From contig JACRPI010000030.1 of NCBI GenBank assembly GCA_016214075.1, positions 1 through 49,067 on the forward strand: a DNA stretch of 49,067 nt. Direction: 5' to 3'. The stretch is from Candidatus Woesearchaeota archaeon (GTDB taxonomy: Archaea > Nanobdellota > Nanobdellia > Woesearchaeales > DSVV01). Each line of letters opens with the position of its first letter. The stretch's first letter is position 1. Below are positions 7,371-15,790 of this stretch, one piece after another. Under the pieces are notes generated by a model that had not been told where the DNA came from, did no database searches, and saw only the letters and a list, made by a program, of their open reading frames with translations. The position numbers and the translations under genes are program-made.

Positions 7371-9353
7371 TCAAATGTACGGCACGCCTTCCTGACTTTT
7401 CATGCCATAAATCACCACATAATCCCAGAGTAAACCTTTGTAAACCTGCACGGTGACTGAAAATCCATTCTCCATGAATACTTCTCGAATTTTATCTGGA
7501 TGCGCGAGCCACCCTACATTTGGCAACACTTTATAGAGATTCGCGTACTCAATAAAACAAACATGCCCTCCTTCTGGCAGGCGAATATGCAATTCTTTGA
7601 GCACTTTTTTCAAATCCTGAATGTAGGATAACATTCCAAACGAAAAAATCATGTCTACTCGCGGAACATCGGGATGGACACGGTTAACTTGATGCTCGTC
7701 ATGAATCGTATGAACATGCGTGTGTCCTTTTTTTGCCGCGCGCTTGTCTATAATCTTGATGTTGCCTTTGCTGAGATCAACAGCGTAAATATGGCCTCCT
7801 GGTTTGACTAACTCCGCAAGATGCATGGTCATTGTTCCAACGCCAGAACCAAACTCGAGAATATTTTTTCCTTCATACCCTTCAAACAACGTCAACACTT
7901 GTTTTCTGATATCTCGCGGGAGAAGAAAATCTTCCAACCAATAGGTCAAAACAGAAATATCGTTGATTACTGGAATGATCACATCTGGATTGTGATAGAG
8001 CGTGAGGAGCATGTAAATAGGAATCGCGAACCCAATAATTGAAAGTCCGATAAAAAATGTCGAGAGCGCACTCGGATCTTCAAACATCCAGACAACAATA
8101 ACGCTTGTGTAAAGAAGTGAGACGAGAATTGGACCAACAACCCCAAATTTTATTTTATACGCACGAGGAAAGTCCGGCATTTTGTAGCGCAACACAGGAA
8201 CACAACAGATAACCGCGATGTAGAGAAACAACGCAAGCGGAACTTCTAATGAAAGCATCATGGTATATTGCCCAAACCCTATCAAAAGCATGAATATGGA
8301 AACAATAGTCTGGAAGATGATCGCTTTGTGCGGTGTCTGAAATCGTGGATGCACATCTGCCATCGCGTCGACAAAGAGTTTATCTCTCGCTAACGCAAGA
8401 AGCAAACGCGGCGATGTCACGACAATACTCGCTGTTGCTCCTGTTAATGAAAGAAAGACAGCTATTCCTACAAGCGGCGCTCCCCAGCTCCCAAACAAAA
8501 TAGTCGCGACATCTGCCGCAGGAATCTCTGATAGAATAAGTTCCTCCCAATTAATTACTCCTAACATGACAAACGCCATGACAAATCCCGCGACAGTAAC
8601 TCCAATACATGTCCAAACAAGAACTTTTGGAATAACTTTCTCAGGATTTTCTGTTTCTTCCGCAATATACGTCGCGCCGTCCCAACCAAAAAATGTTTCC
8701 ACAATAAAGAAAAACGCAACAAAAATGTAAATTGGAGAATACGGTAAGAATGGAGTGAAATTACTCATATTCACTTCGAAAATACCCCTGAAAATGATCG
8801 CTAATACAATTGCAATAGCTGCCGCGGAGAAAAATCCAAGAATCGCACCGCTTGCTTCGACGCCGCGCATAGTGATATAATTGAGAAATAACAAAATCGC
8901 AATTCCAATAACTAATTTTATTGCTGCCGCATGTTCTGGTGGAAAAAAATCAGGAAAAACAAAAACAAGATAATCAAGTCCCGCGATCAGCAATACCGCC
9001 CCCGCAAGATTTCCTGTGACCCATGTAATCCATCCAATAAGAAATGAAGGAAATCGCCCATAACTTTGTTTAGTAAACTCGTAGACACCCCCTGCCTTCG
9101 GAAACATCGCGACGAGTTCACCAAAACACATTCCAACATAGACTGTTACTATTCCTAATAAAACCCAAGCAATTAACGATGCAGGACCCGCGTAACTTGC
9201 CGCGATTCCCGCGCCAAAAAATAAACCAGAACCAATCATTGAGGCGATGGTTAACGATATAACAGTGAAGAGACTTGCTTTTTTTTCCAACTCTTTCTTT
9301 TCTTCTCTTTTTTCCTGATCTGGCTGACTAAGAATCTCTTCTGTGGTGACCAT
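7371..9353 (-). CDS. APC-type amino-acid permease fused to a class I SAM methyltransferase
   Basis: Residues ~27-460 form an APC-superfamily transporter with about 12 membrane helices; the first carries the substrate motif IGSGLFFG (about 41-48). After a cytosolic linker, residues ~480-650 form a Rossmann methyltransferase with motif I ILEFGSGVGTM (about 495-505), an acidic end of strand 2 (YAVDLS) and a motif-IV-like PRVDMIFSFG. There is no stop or frameshift between the halves. The substrates of both halves are unknown. The nearest analogy for the methyltransferase is the protein-L-isoaspartate/UbiE-like set, but this is weak. The first 24 bases are nearly identical to the start of the upstream yhcG-like gene, three bases away. 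Confidence 0.85.
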   Translation of the reverse strand: MVTTEEILSQPDQEKREEKKELEKKASLFTVISLTIASMIGSGLFFGAGIAASYAGPASLIAWVLLGIVTVYVGMCFGELVAMFPKAGGVYEFTKQSYGRFPSFLIGWITWVTGNLAGAVLLIAGLDYLVFVFPDFFPPEHAAAIKLVIGIAILLFLNYITMRGVEASGAILGFFSAAAIAIVLAIIFRGIFEVNMSNFTPFLPYSPIYIFVAFFFIVETFFGWDGATYIAEETENPEKVIPKVLVWTCIGVTVAGFVMAFVMLGVINWEELILSEIPAADVATILFGSWGAPLVGIAVFLSLTGATASIVVTSPRLLLALARDKLFVDAMADVHPRFQTPHKAIIFQTIVSIFMLLIGFGQYTMMLSLEVPLALFLYIAVICCVPVLRYKMPDFPRAYKIKFGVVGPILVSLLYTSVIVVWMFEDPSALSTFFIGLSIIGFAIPIYMLLTLYHNPDVIIPVINDISVLTYWLEDFLLPRDIRKQVLTLFEGYEGKNILEFGSGVGTMTMHLAELVKPGGHIYAVDLSKGNIKIIDKRAAKKGHTHVHTIHDEHQVNRVHPDVPRVDMIFSFGMLSYIQDLKKVLKELHIRLPEGGHVCFIEYANLYKVLPNVGWLAHPDKIREVFMENGFSVTVQVYKGLLWDYVVIYGMKSQEGVPYI

Positions 9354-9356
9354 TGT

Positions 9357-10388
9357 TTACTCATCACCTTGCTTCTTTGTCAGTAAATATAATTCGTGAA
9401 GTTTCTTTTGTAATACTTGTTTATTGATTAACTTTGTTTTATATTCTGAAATAAGAGTGGGTGAAAGGCTTCTGCTCAATGCGTACTCTACGACTTCATC
9501 ATCCTTACTTTTACAAAGGAGGATGCCTACAGAAGGATTTTCATGTTTTTTCTTTACATTTCGATCTAGTGCTTCAAGATAAAAGTTTAACTTCCCAAGA
9601 AATTCAGGTTTAAAGTCTTCTATTTTGAGCTCAAAGGCAACTAAGCACTGCAAGCTCCTATGATAAAAAAGTAGATCAATAAAATAATCATTATTCCCTA
9701 CCTGTATTCTGTACTCTTCTCCAACAAATGCAAAATCTCTTCCGAACTCAAGAACAAAATCTTTAAAACTATTGAGTAACGCAATCTGTAAATCTTTTTC
9801 AGAATGGTCTTTTGGTAAATCAAGAAAATCAAAGATATATGTGTCCTTGAATACTTCTAAAAGTTCCGGTCTTTTTTGTCTCATCACTGCTGAGATTTTT
9901 TTCCGAGATATAACACTCCTTTCAAAATAGCCAGAATCAATCTGCCGTTCAAGCTCTCGAGAGCTATAATTCTCTTTTATTGAAAGTCTAATGTAAAATT
10001 CTCTCTCTTGAATGGTCTTTGCTTTGGATAAAATTAAGAGATTATTTGTCCAGCTTATTTGTCTCAGCAGTGCCGAGAGTTTTGACTGCTGTTTATATAG
10101 ATCATAAAACTGCTTCATCCTCCAAAGATTTTTATCTGAATAGCCGCGTAAATGAGGATACTTGTTAGATATAAAAAAGGATAATTCTGTTACAACTGAC
10201 TCACCCCATTGGGCGGTTTTTATCTTTTTACTTATATAGGCTCCAATTGCCCAGTACAAATCAATGAGATTTGTATTTACCGTTGCGAGTGCTTTCTTTT
10301 TTGCACTCTGAATAAGGGAGACAATATGAAGAAAATCTTTTTCCATTTTTCCTGATTTTGTGACAAGAATCTCTTCTGTGATGACCAT
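9357..10388 (-). CDS. YhcG/DUF1016 PDDEXK nuclease family protein
   Basis: The N-terminal helical domain holds the family's IGAYISKK, W-x-N and LRQISWTNNLLIL segments. The C-terminal PD-(D/E)XK domain has YFIDLLFYHRSLQCLVAFELK, with Asp of the FIDL strand and Glu-x-Lys of AFELK. The protein is 343 aa, the usual family size, and is thought to act in DNA processing or defence. The likely ancestral start is Met15 (MEKDFLHIV). The first 14 residues (MVITEEILVTKSGK) mimic the start of the downstream permease (MVTTEEIL) and appear to have been acquired from it. A TATA box lies 21-30 bases upstream. Confidence 0.85.
   Translation of the reverse strand: MVITEEILVTKSGKMEKDFLHIVSLIQSAKKKALATVNTNLIDLYWAIGAYISKKIKTAQWGESVVTELSFFISNKYPHLRGYSDKNLWRMKQFYDLYKQQSKLSALLRQISWTNNLLILSKAKTIQEREFYIRLSIKENYSSRELERQIDSGYFERSVISRKKISAVMRQKRPELLEVFKDTYIFDFLDLPKDHSEKDLQIALLNSFKDFVLEFGRDFAFVGEEYRIQVGNNDYFIDLLFYHRSLQCLVAFELKIEDFKPEFLGKLNFYLEALDRNVKKKHENPSVGILLCKSKDDEVVEYALSRSLSPTLISEYKTKLINKQVLQKKLHELYLLTKKQGDE
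10340..10388 (-). repeat. 5'-end direct repeat shared with the permease gene (other copy 9305-9353)
   Basis: The first 24 coding bases of the YhcG gene match those of the permease with one mismatch (MV[I/T]TEEIL). After a short unmatched stretch, ATCAGGAAAAA matches again. This looks like a duplication formed when the nuclease gene was inserted at the permease start. Confidence 0.7.
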
Positions 10389-10408
10389 GAGATATTTTGG
10401 TGGTTTTT

Positions 10409-10418
10409 CCTATATAAA
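10409..10418 (-). promoter_or_regulatory. TATA box of the yhcG-permease unit
   Basis: On the minus strand CTTTATATAGG lies about 21-30 bases before the ATG at 10388, the spacing of a leaderless archaeal promoter. It probably drove the permease before the nuclease gene arrived. Confidence 0.6.
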
Positions 10419-10494
10419 GGTTGGGAAAAAATGTGCCATCTTATCTTTCGAGGGATATATTATTTTTTCTGACATTTTAAAAAAAAACAAATAA

Positions 10495-10567
10495 CCCCAT
10501 TCACCGAATTTTTCTTTCAAATTTCTTTTTTTCATTCGTTACTTCGGCTCATGGGTCCCCCTGACAG
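10495..10567 (+). repeat. GGGTCCCCCTGACA motif with upstream hairpin, copy 2
   Basis: CCCAT near 10496 can pair with ATGGG just before TCCCCCTGACA. Between them lies AATTTTTCTTTCA, shared with copy 1 at 5311-5347, plus about 33 extra bases. Both copies precede rightward genes. Function unknown. Confidence 0.4.
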
Positions 10568-10650
10568 TAAAAGGCCTTGTGGGTGTGTGTTTTTTTTGTT
10601 GTTGAGTAAATAATCGCCTTACAGTCTTTGAAAATCCCTATATAATTTTT

Positions 10651-10671
10651 TTATTATTATTATTATTATTA
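10651..10671 (+). repeat. (TTA)7 microsatellite
   Basis: Seven uninterrupted TTA triplets lie in the 10389-10747 intergenic stretch, about 50 bases before the TATA-like AAATATATATAGC of the gene at 10748. A slippage-prone tract this close to a promoter could vary expression, but nothing here proves it. Confidence 0.85.
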
Positions 10672-10747
10672 TGAAAAGTCGACAATTTCGCTTGCTGGAT
10701 CGAATGGCACGAAAAAATATATATAGCACAGAAAAATAAGTTGATCC

Positions 10748-11170
10748 ATGGAATCCTGGAAAGCATGCATCGCAAAAAAATACATTACAAAAACAAAACC
10801 AAACAGAAGCATGGCGATTCAGATGGAACGCATGGCGCTTCTTCGCGAAGATTTTCTTCAACATCATGTTGATCAGAAATATATTGTCCTCAAACTTGAG
10901 GCGTATTATGATATTGTTAAAGAGTTGTTGTATTCAAATTTATACAAAAACGGATATACCTGCAGCAATCCTCAATGTCTTGTTGGTTATTTTGAACACC
11001 ATCTTCGTGGTTTTAAAAAAGAATACGGCCTGATTGAAGAACTTTTTTCTCTGAAACTGAAGATGCATAGGATTCCTCCACAAAAAATTCAGGATTTTTT
11101 ACAGAAAAATGAAGAGTTGTTGAAAAAAACTATTTCTTTGTTGAAAGAACGATTGCGGGCGCTTGGGTAG
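10748..11170 (+). CDS. all-helical hypothetical protein, HEPN-like (140 aa)
   Basis: Predicted helices dominate. The segment KLEAYYDIVKELLYSNLYKNGY, then CLVGYFEHHLRG and a long charged C-terminal helix resemble the four-helix layout of HEPN proteins found next to nucleotidyltransferases, but the RNase motif R-x4-6-H is not clear. A TATA-like AAATATATATAGC lies about 22-35 bases before the ATG. The start could also be Met22/Met26 (MAIQMERMALL). The gene converges with the tRNA at 11204. Confidence 0.5.
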   Translation: MESWKACIAKKYITKTKPNRSMAIQMERMALLREDFLQHHVDQKYIVLKLEAYYDIVKELLYSNLYKNGYTCSNPQCLVGYFEHHLRGFKKEYGLIEELFSLKLKMHRIPPQKIQDFLQKNEELLKKTISLLKERLRALG

Positions 11171-11203
11171 GAAAAATTTATATTATTAGTGTGATTATGA
11201 AGA

Positions 11204-11321
11204 CGCTGGAGCTGGGATTTGAACCCAGAGCGGCCTGTGAAAACCGAGAGGCTTTCTGAAGCCTCTAGACTTCCCTAGAGGCATATCAGACCTCCGCCCT
11301 ACCTGATTAGACGACTCCAGC
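11204..11321 (-). tRNA. class II tRNA with bulge-helix-bulge intron, predicted anticodon GAU
   Basis: The acceptor stem GCTGGAG/CTCCAGC, D arm (GTCT/GGGC), T arm CTGGG-TTCAAAT-CCCAG and a 19-nt variable arm are all clear; the discriminator is G. A 30-nt intron (11254-11283) sits between positions 37 and 38. It forms a textbook BHB: CTGA pairs with TCAG, 3-nt bulges TAT and AAA, and an intronic hairpin GCCTCTAG/CTAGAGGC. Splicing yields loop CTGATAA, anticodon GAU (Ile). The long variable arm, G73 and D loop (AATCaGGTA) resemble the tRNA-Ser at 23838 instead. Identity is therefore ambiguous. Confidence 0.85.
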
Positions 11322-11323
11322 AT

Positions 11324-11480
11324 CTTGTCTTTTTCTTAGACTAACTTATTAATACAAATATCGACGAGTTTTCCGAAAAAATTTCAAGAAAATACCATAT
11401 TTTTTCGGTTTGTTCGAAAGATTTTCGGATAGAATGATTTTTTCCGAAAAGTTTACAGATATGGCGAAAGGAAATATTAT
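11324..11480 (-). promoter_or_regulatory. ~150-bp TTTCGGAAAA-rich upstream block, copy 1 (before the class II tRNA)
   Basis: Read on the minus strand, this block aligns almost end to end with 41750-41905 on the plus strand (roughly 75% by eye). Shared features in order are CTTTCGCCATAT, TTTTCGGA, GAAAATCTTTCG, CGAAAAAATA, TTTTCGGAAAA, TCGTCGA, a TATA-like AT stretch and AAAAAGACA. The alignment ends within a few bases of the tRNA 5' end, so it is best read as a shared promoter or upstream region of RNA genes. Confidence 0.6.
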
Positions 11481-12913
11481 AATTTTGGCTCTTCTAACTC
11501 TTCTTTTATTTCTTTTAAGATAGAAATCACTTTCTCCTGTCTTTCATTAGATTCATTTAATACTTTGGTTGTATCCTTACTCAAATGTGTCACAGAAGTA
11601 GAAACTCGTGAGAAAGAAGTGTCAAGCTTTTTTACTGCTTCTTTTAGTTCATCTTTTTTGTTTATCGCTTCTTTCCTGAAATTATCAATGCTTGCTTTTA
11701 GATTTGTACCTTCTCTCGTTATACTCTCTTTAATATTATCTAAAAATCCATATGCTTTTTTTTCACTCTCTTGATTATTTCTTTTTTCAAGATAATAAAT
11801 TAGCCATGGAATAAAAACAGACATCATAATAGAGCATATTGTTAGATAAAGAATAAATGAAGTTTTTGCTTCTTCCCTTATGCTGAGTATCCTATTCAAT
11901 CTTTCTTTCGCATCCTGATTTTCAAGTTCCATCCTATCTAAAAGAGGATATAAATAATAAGAATAATACTCCTCATAAAAACCATTTTTGTTTAACTCTT
12001 CTCTTGCATTAGATGTAAAGTCTTGAAAGTCTTTTAATTGGATTCTATAATCACTTACCTTTGTAGGAATATGTTCAAAAAAGAGTATTGTAAACCAGAA
12101 TTTGCCGGTTAAAGATTCTTCATAATCAAATATATCTTCTTTCAGACGTCCTAATTGCTGTTCTTTATAATATGCAGGGTAAAATACTGTAGAAAGAAAT
12201 ACGGACTGCTTTTTTATGCTGGCTTGTTCATGGCCATTGGAAATAAGAGATGTTTCTGAGAAAATAATCTCTCTACTTGTTATCTTGTTAATATTATCCC
12301 AATCAGCACCATACATAATATAAACAGAATCTGAGGCTCCAAAATGAACAGAGATATCATTGAATTTAGTATTAAATAAAGACGTTTCAATTTCAGAGAA
12401 ATTATTATTACTTCTGCATTCAAAATCTGAACTAAACAAATCACAACCTAAATCAGGAATAGGATTAATGATATAAACACGTACCATCACATTACTATAA
12501 TTTTCGCAGTTTTTATATGTTGTAATTACCCCTTGAATTACATCTTCTTCTCCACTACCTTTTTCTAGTTCTCCCATATCTGAAAAGTTGTAACTTAGAA
12601 GCCAATGATTTTTTAATAGGGTAACATATATTACATCTCTCTTACTCTCATCAGATAAATGAATTTCTGCACTAAATAAACGATCGTCAGAAGTAGGATA
12701 TTCTTTTATGAATGAAACTTGAGGCAGATTATACAATGACTTGTTGACAGATGATATCTCTTCATCAGAAATAATAAAATTTTCACTACATCCATACCTT
12801 CCTATCACAGCATAGGTTTTTTTCGTGTTATTTAATGAATCAGAAGCAAAAGATACAGGTATAAAGACTGAAAAAATAAGAAACATGATTACATAAAAAG
12901 AAACTCTCTTCAT
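11477..12913 (-). CDS. membrane-anchored hypothetical protein with external domain and cytosolic coiled coil
   Basis: I prefer Met at 12913 (MKRVSFYVIMFLIFSVFIPVSFASD), which gives a classic signal peptide; the longer frame to 12961 overlaps thrS. An extracytoplasmic domain of ~300 residues follows, with several Cys and many predicted N-glycosylation sequons. A single membrane helix (ILYLTICSIMMSVFIPWLIYY) lies about 355-377 residues in. The C-terminal ~90 residues are a charged coiled coil. The topology suggests a surface sensor or anchoring protein. I do not recognise the family. It lies 10 bases after thrS on the same strand. Confidence 0.65.
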   Translation of the reverse strand: MKRVSFYVIMFLIFSVFIPVSFASDSLNNTKKTYAVIGRYGCSENFIISDEEISSVNKSLYNLPQVSFIKEYPTSDDRLFSAEIHLSDESKRDVIYVTLLKNHWLLSYNFSDMGELEKGSGEEDVIQGVITTYKNCENYSNVMVRVYIINPIPDLGCDLFSSDFECRSNNNFSEIETSLFNTKFNDISVHFGASDSVYIMYGADWDNINKITSREIIFSETSLISNGHEQASIKKQSVFLSTVFYPAYYKEQQLGRLKEDIFDYEESLTGKFWFTILFFEHIPTKVSDYRIQLKDFQDFTSNAREELNKNGFYEEYYSYYLYPLLDRMELENQDAKERLNRILSIREEAKTSFILYLTICSIMMSVFIPWLIYYLEKRNNQESEKKAYGFLDNIKESITREGTNLKASIDNFRKEAINKKDELKEAVKKLDTSFSRVSTSVTHLSKDTTKVLNESNERQEKVISILKEIKEELEEPKL

Positions 12914-12923
12914 AATTCCTCCT

Positions 12924-14825
12924 TCACAATCTTCTCTCCTTAATTTCTTTGAGAAGTTCATTCAAGAACACATCCACTTTCTTCTCTCCATGGACAACAT
13001 TGTCTCTTGTTCTAATGTTGACGGTGTGGTCTTTCTGCTCTTTTTCTCCTACAACAAGAATGTAATTTATTTGCGCTAATTGCGCTTCACGGACTTTCTT
13101 ATTCAATGACTCTGAACGATCATCCACTTCTGCACGGATAAGCTGCTCTCGCAATTGACTGCACACTTTTTCCGCGTACTCGTTAAAACGATCCGCAAGT
13201 GGCAAGACTTTCACTTGCACTGGATTTAACCATAATGGGAACTTTCCCGCGTATTGTTCGATGAGGATTCCAATAAATCTGTCTAATGAACCAAGCACTG
13301 CTCGATGCACCATGACCGGCGTGTGTTTTTTTCCATCCGTGCCTTCATAGGTTAACCCAAATCGCTGTGGAAGCTGGAAATCCACTTGGATTGTCGAGAG
13401 CTGCCAGCTTCTTCCTATACAATCTTTGATGTGGAGATCTATCTTTGGACCATAAAACGCGCCATCACCTGGGTTGAGTTTGTAGGGAATATTATTTTTT
13501 TCTAACGCCGCTTTCAACGCAGCTTCCGCTCTTTCCCACTGCTCTGCTGTTCCCATGGAATTTTCAGGGCGGGTGGAGAGCTCAATTCTATATTCAAAGT
13601 TGAATACTTTTGTGTAGACCACATTCGCAAAATCAATCGCGTCATCGAGTTCATGATCAAGTTGATCTAACGTACAGAAAATGTGCGCATCATCCTGCTG
13701 GAATTTTCTGACTCTTGTCAAACCACCAAGAACTCCTCTGAGCTCATTTCGATGAAGCGGAGCGAAATCCGCTATTCTCAATGGAAGATCGCGATAACTT
13801 TTCATATCTGTTTTGTAGAGCAAACAATGTGATGGACAATTCATTGGCTTGAGAGATACTTCTTTGTTGTCGACAGTGAAAGTGAACATGTTATCTTTGT
13901 AATGCGCCCAGTGACCAGACGTTTCCCACAACGATTTGTCATAGACCAATGGTGTGACGACTTCTTTAAAGCCGCGCTTCCAATATTGCTCTCTGATAAA
14001 TTTTTGAAGTTCGTTGAAAATAACTGTTCCTTTTGGATGGAAAAACGCCGCGCCAGGAGATTCTTCCTGGAAACTGATAAGGTCAAGCTCTCGTCCTACT
14101 TTTCTGTGATCTCTTTTCAACGCTTCTTCAATTTGCGCAAGATATTCTTTCAAGAGTTTTTTATCAGGGAAACTAATGCCGTAAATTCTTTGGAGCTGCT
14201 TGTTCTTCGCGTCGCCACGCCAATATGCGCCAGCCATTTTGGTGAGCTTGAACGCTTTGATGTGCGACGTGTTTGGCACGTGCGGACCTGTGCAAAGATC
14301 TTTGAATTCTCCCTGCTGATACACGGAGACTGTTTTTCCAGGAATTTCTGTAATGAGTTCGACTTTGTATTTGTTGTCCTTGAACATTTTGAGCGCTTCT
14401 TCTTTGCTCAATTCTAATCGTTTCACTTCTAATTTTCTGTTGACAATTTCAGTCATTCTTGCTTCGATTTTATCAAGATCTTCCTGCGTGAACGGGGGAT
14501 GATCAATGTCATAATAGAATCCTTCTTCGACTACCGGACCAATAGTGAGCTTTGCTTCGGGAAATAATTCTGTTACTGCCTGCGCGAGGAGGTGCGCTGA
14601 ACTGTGGCGGAAGATTTCGACTCCTGCTTCATCTTTGAATGTGATAAGTTTGAGTGTGCAATCGTGATTGAGATGTTTTGTCGCGTCGACTATTTCGTTG
14701 TTTATTACTGCGCCGACTGTCGCGCGCATAAGTCCTTCGCTGATAGAATGCGCGACATCTAATGGTGTTGATCCTTTCTTGCATGTTTTTTTTGAATTGT
14801 CTGGAAGCGTTACTGTGATGGTCAT
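12924..14825 (-). CDS. thrS: threonyl-tRNA synthetase, bacterial type
   Basis: This enzyme charges tRNA-Thr with threonine in the cytosol. Domains in order are TGS (1-60), the N2 editing domain with H74-S-S-A-H78 and CTGPHVP, the class II catalytic core (motif 2 RNELRG, zinc Cys in MNCPSHC, His in MVHRAVLG) and a C-terminal anticodon-binding domain. The length of 633 and the N2 editing domain match bacterial and eukaryotic ThrRS, not the D-Tyr-deacylase-like editing domain typical of Euryarchaeota. A TATA box (ACTATATAAAC) lies about 27-38 bases before the ATG. It diverges from 14905. Confidence 0.95.
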   Translation of the reverse strand: MTITVTLPDNSKKTCKKGSTPLDVAHSISEGLMRATVGAVINNEIVDATKHLNHDCTLKLITFKDEAGVEIFRHSSAHLLAQAVTELFPEAKLTIGPVVEEGFYYDIDHPPFTQEDLDKIEARMTEIVNRKLEVKRLELSKEEALKMFKDNKYKVELITEIPGKTVSVYQQGEFKDLCTGPHVPNTSHIKAFKLTKMAGAYWRGDAKNKQLQRIYGISFPDKKLLKEYLAQIEEALKRDHRKVGRELDLISFQEESPGAAFFHPKGTVIFNELQKFIREQYWKRGFKEVVTPLVYDKSLWETSGHWAHYKDNMFTFTVDNKEVSLKPMNCPSHCLLYKTDMKSYRDLPLRIADFAPLHRNELRGVLGGLTRVRKFQQDDAHIFCTLDQLDHELDDAIDFANVVYTKVFNFEYRIELSTRPENSMGTAEQWERAEAALKAALEKNNIPYKLNPGDGAFYGPKIDLHIKDCIGRSWQLSTIQVDFQLPQRFGLTYEGTDGKKHTPVMVHRAVLGSLDRFIGILIEQYAGKFPLWLNPVQVKVLPLADRFNEYAEKVCSQLREQLIRAEVDDRSESLNKKVREAQLAQINYILVVGEKEQKDHTVNIRTRDNVVHGEKKVDVFLNELLKEIKERRL

Positions 14826-14851
14826 GAAGTTGTTGATTACTATAATTAGTT

Positions 14852-14884
14852 TATATAGTTTGCCTTGAATTAAATATATAAACC
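14852..14884. promoter_or_regulatory. back-to-back TATA boxes for thrS and the 14905 gene
   Basis: AGTTTATATAGT (read on the plus strand) serves the leftward thrS, and AAATATATAAAC about 20 bases further on serves the rightward gene at 14905. Each is roughly 25-35 bases from its start codon. Confidence 0.6.
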
Positions 14885-14904
14885 GCTGTGTATCTCTTTC
14901 TTCT

Positions 14905-15786
14905 ATGCAAGAAGGAATTACAACATTGGACGCATTTCAAAAATGGTGTGGAAGCTTTGATTGTTGGGATTACAAAGAGCTTCAAGACTTACTTCGTGAT
15001 GGGACGCTCTCTCTCAATAATCCTCTTGGTGTTTTATTAGAAGTACTTCGTTATGAGAAAGAAACTACAGGAATGATACTGTGGCAGTTATGGGATAAAG
15101 AATGTGTGGAACGTTATTTAGGTTCTTTTCATGAGGAAGCTGCTGAATTGCCACTAGAATTCTGGGAAGCTCTTCAAGAGTATCCTGATGCTATAGATTC
15201 CTTCAATCGTTCTTTGGAGAAGAGTAGGTATGCCGAGAACAGGGTTAAGTATAAAGAAACACTTCATGCTCAATTTAAACTAGAGGGTTCGTCAGTTCCA
15301 GACGAATATTTGAAATGTTTGGAGAGGTGTACGCATGCCGTGGATGTGGCTAAGAAGCATAAAGAAACACTTTATGCTCAACGTAAACAATGGGCTCCGT
15401 CAGTTTCAGACGATGATTTGGAATATCTTAGTAAGCATGTGGATGTACAGATTTATGAACAATTTACAGCAATGCGAGATAAATATGGAATTACTGCTTT
15501 TTCACAGGGATCATTATTTCAAGACAGCGTTCGTATATTAGAAACCTTCATTAGTACGTGGTATGAAACACCACGAACTGATGAAAGAGTATGGAACCCT
15601 TCTTTCGCTCCAGACAGAGAACGTAACCCACAAATTGCTGCATTTTGTCAAGCAAATTCACCAGGAGCTATTCTTCGAGAGTTTGATCTTTCTTGTAAGA
15701 AAGATAACTTCAGTATATATCCGTTTGATGGCTGGGGTTTAGCAGAATGCGTTCGATTGTCGTATGAATCTAGAGTACAGAAATAG
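14905..15786 (+). CDS. hypothetical protein with an internal ~36-residue duplication (293 aa)
   Basis: I do not recognise the family. The protein is soluble, helical and rich in aromatic residues. Two tandem copies of a unit beginning KYKETLHAQ and KHKETLYAQ and ending in a D-x-[YD]-L-[KE] segment lie near residues 114-185; the DNA copies are ~108 bases apart and still similar, so the duplication is fairly recent. A TATA box precedes the ATG by about 22-33 bases. The 3' end faces the small leftward gene at 15791. Confidence 0.5.
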   Translation: MQEGITTLDAFQKWCGSFDCWDYKELQDLLRDGTLSLNNPLGVLLEVLRYEKETTGMILWQLWDKECVERYLGSFHEEAAELPLEFWEALQEYPDAIDSFNRSLEKSRYAENRVKYKETLHAQFKLEGSSVPDEYLKCLERCTHAVDVAKKHKETLYAQRKQWAPSVSDDDLEYLSKHVDVQIYEQFTAMRDKYGITAFSQGSLFQDSVRILETFISTWYETPRTDERVWNPSFAPDRERNPQIAAFCQANSPGAILREFDLSCKKDNFSIYPFDGWGLAECVRLSYESRVQK

Positions 15787-15790
15787 TGAA

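Noticed and set aside
12914-12961. N-terminal extension of the 11477 membrane protein
   Set aside because: It overlaps the end of thrS, and the internal Met at 12913 gives a clear signal peptide.
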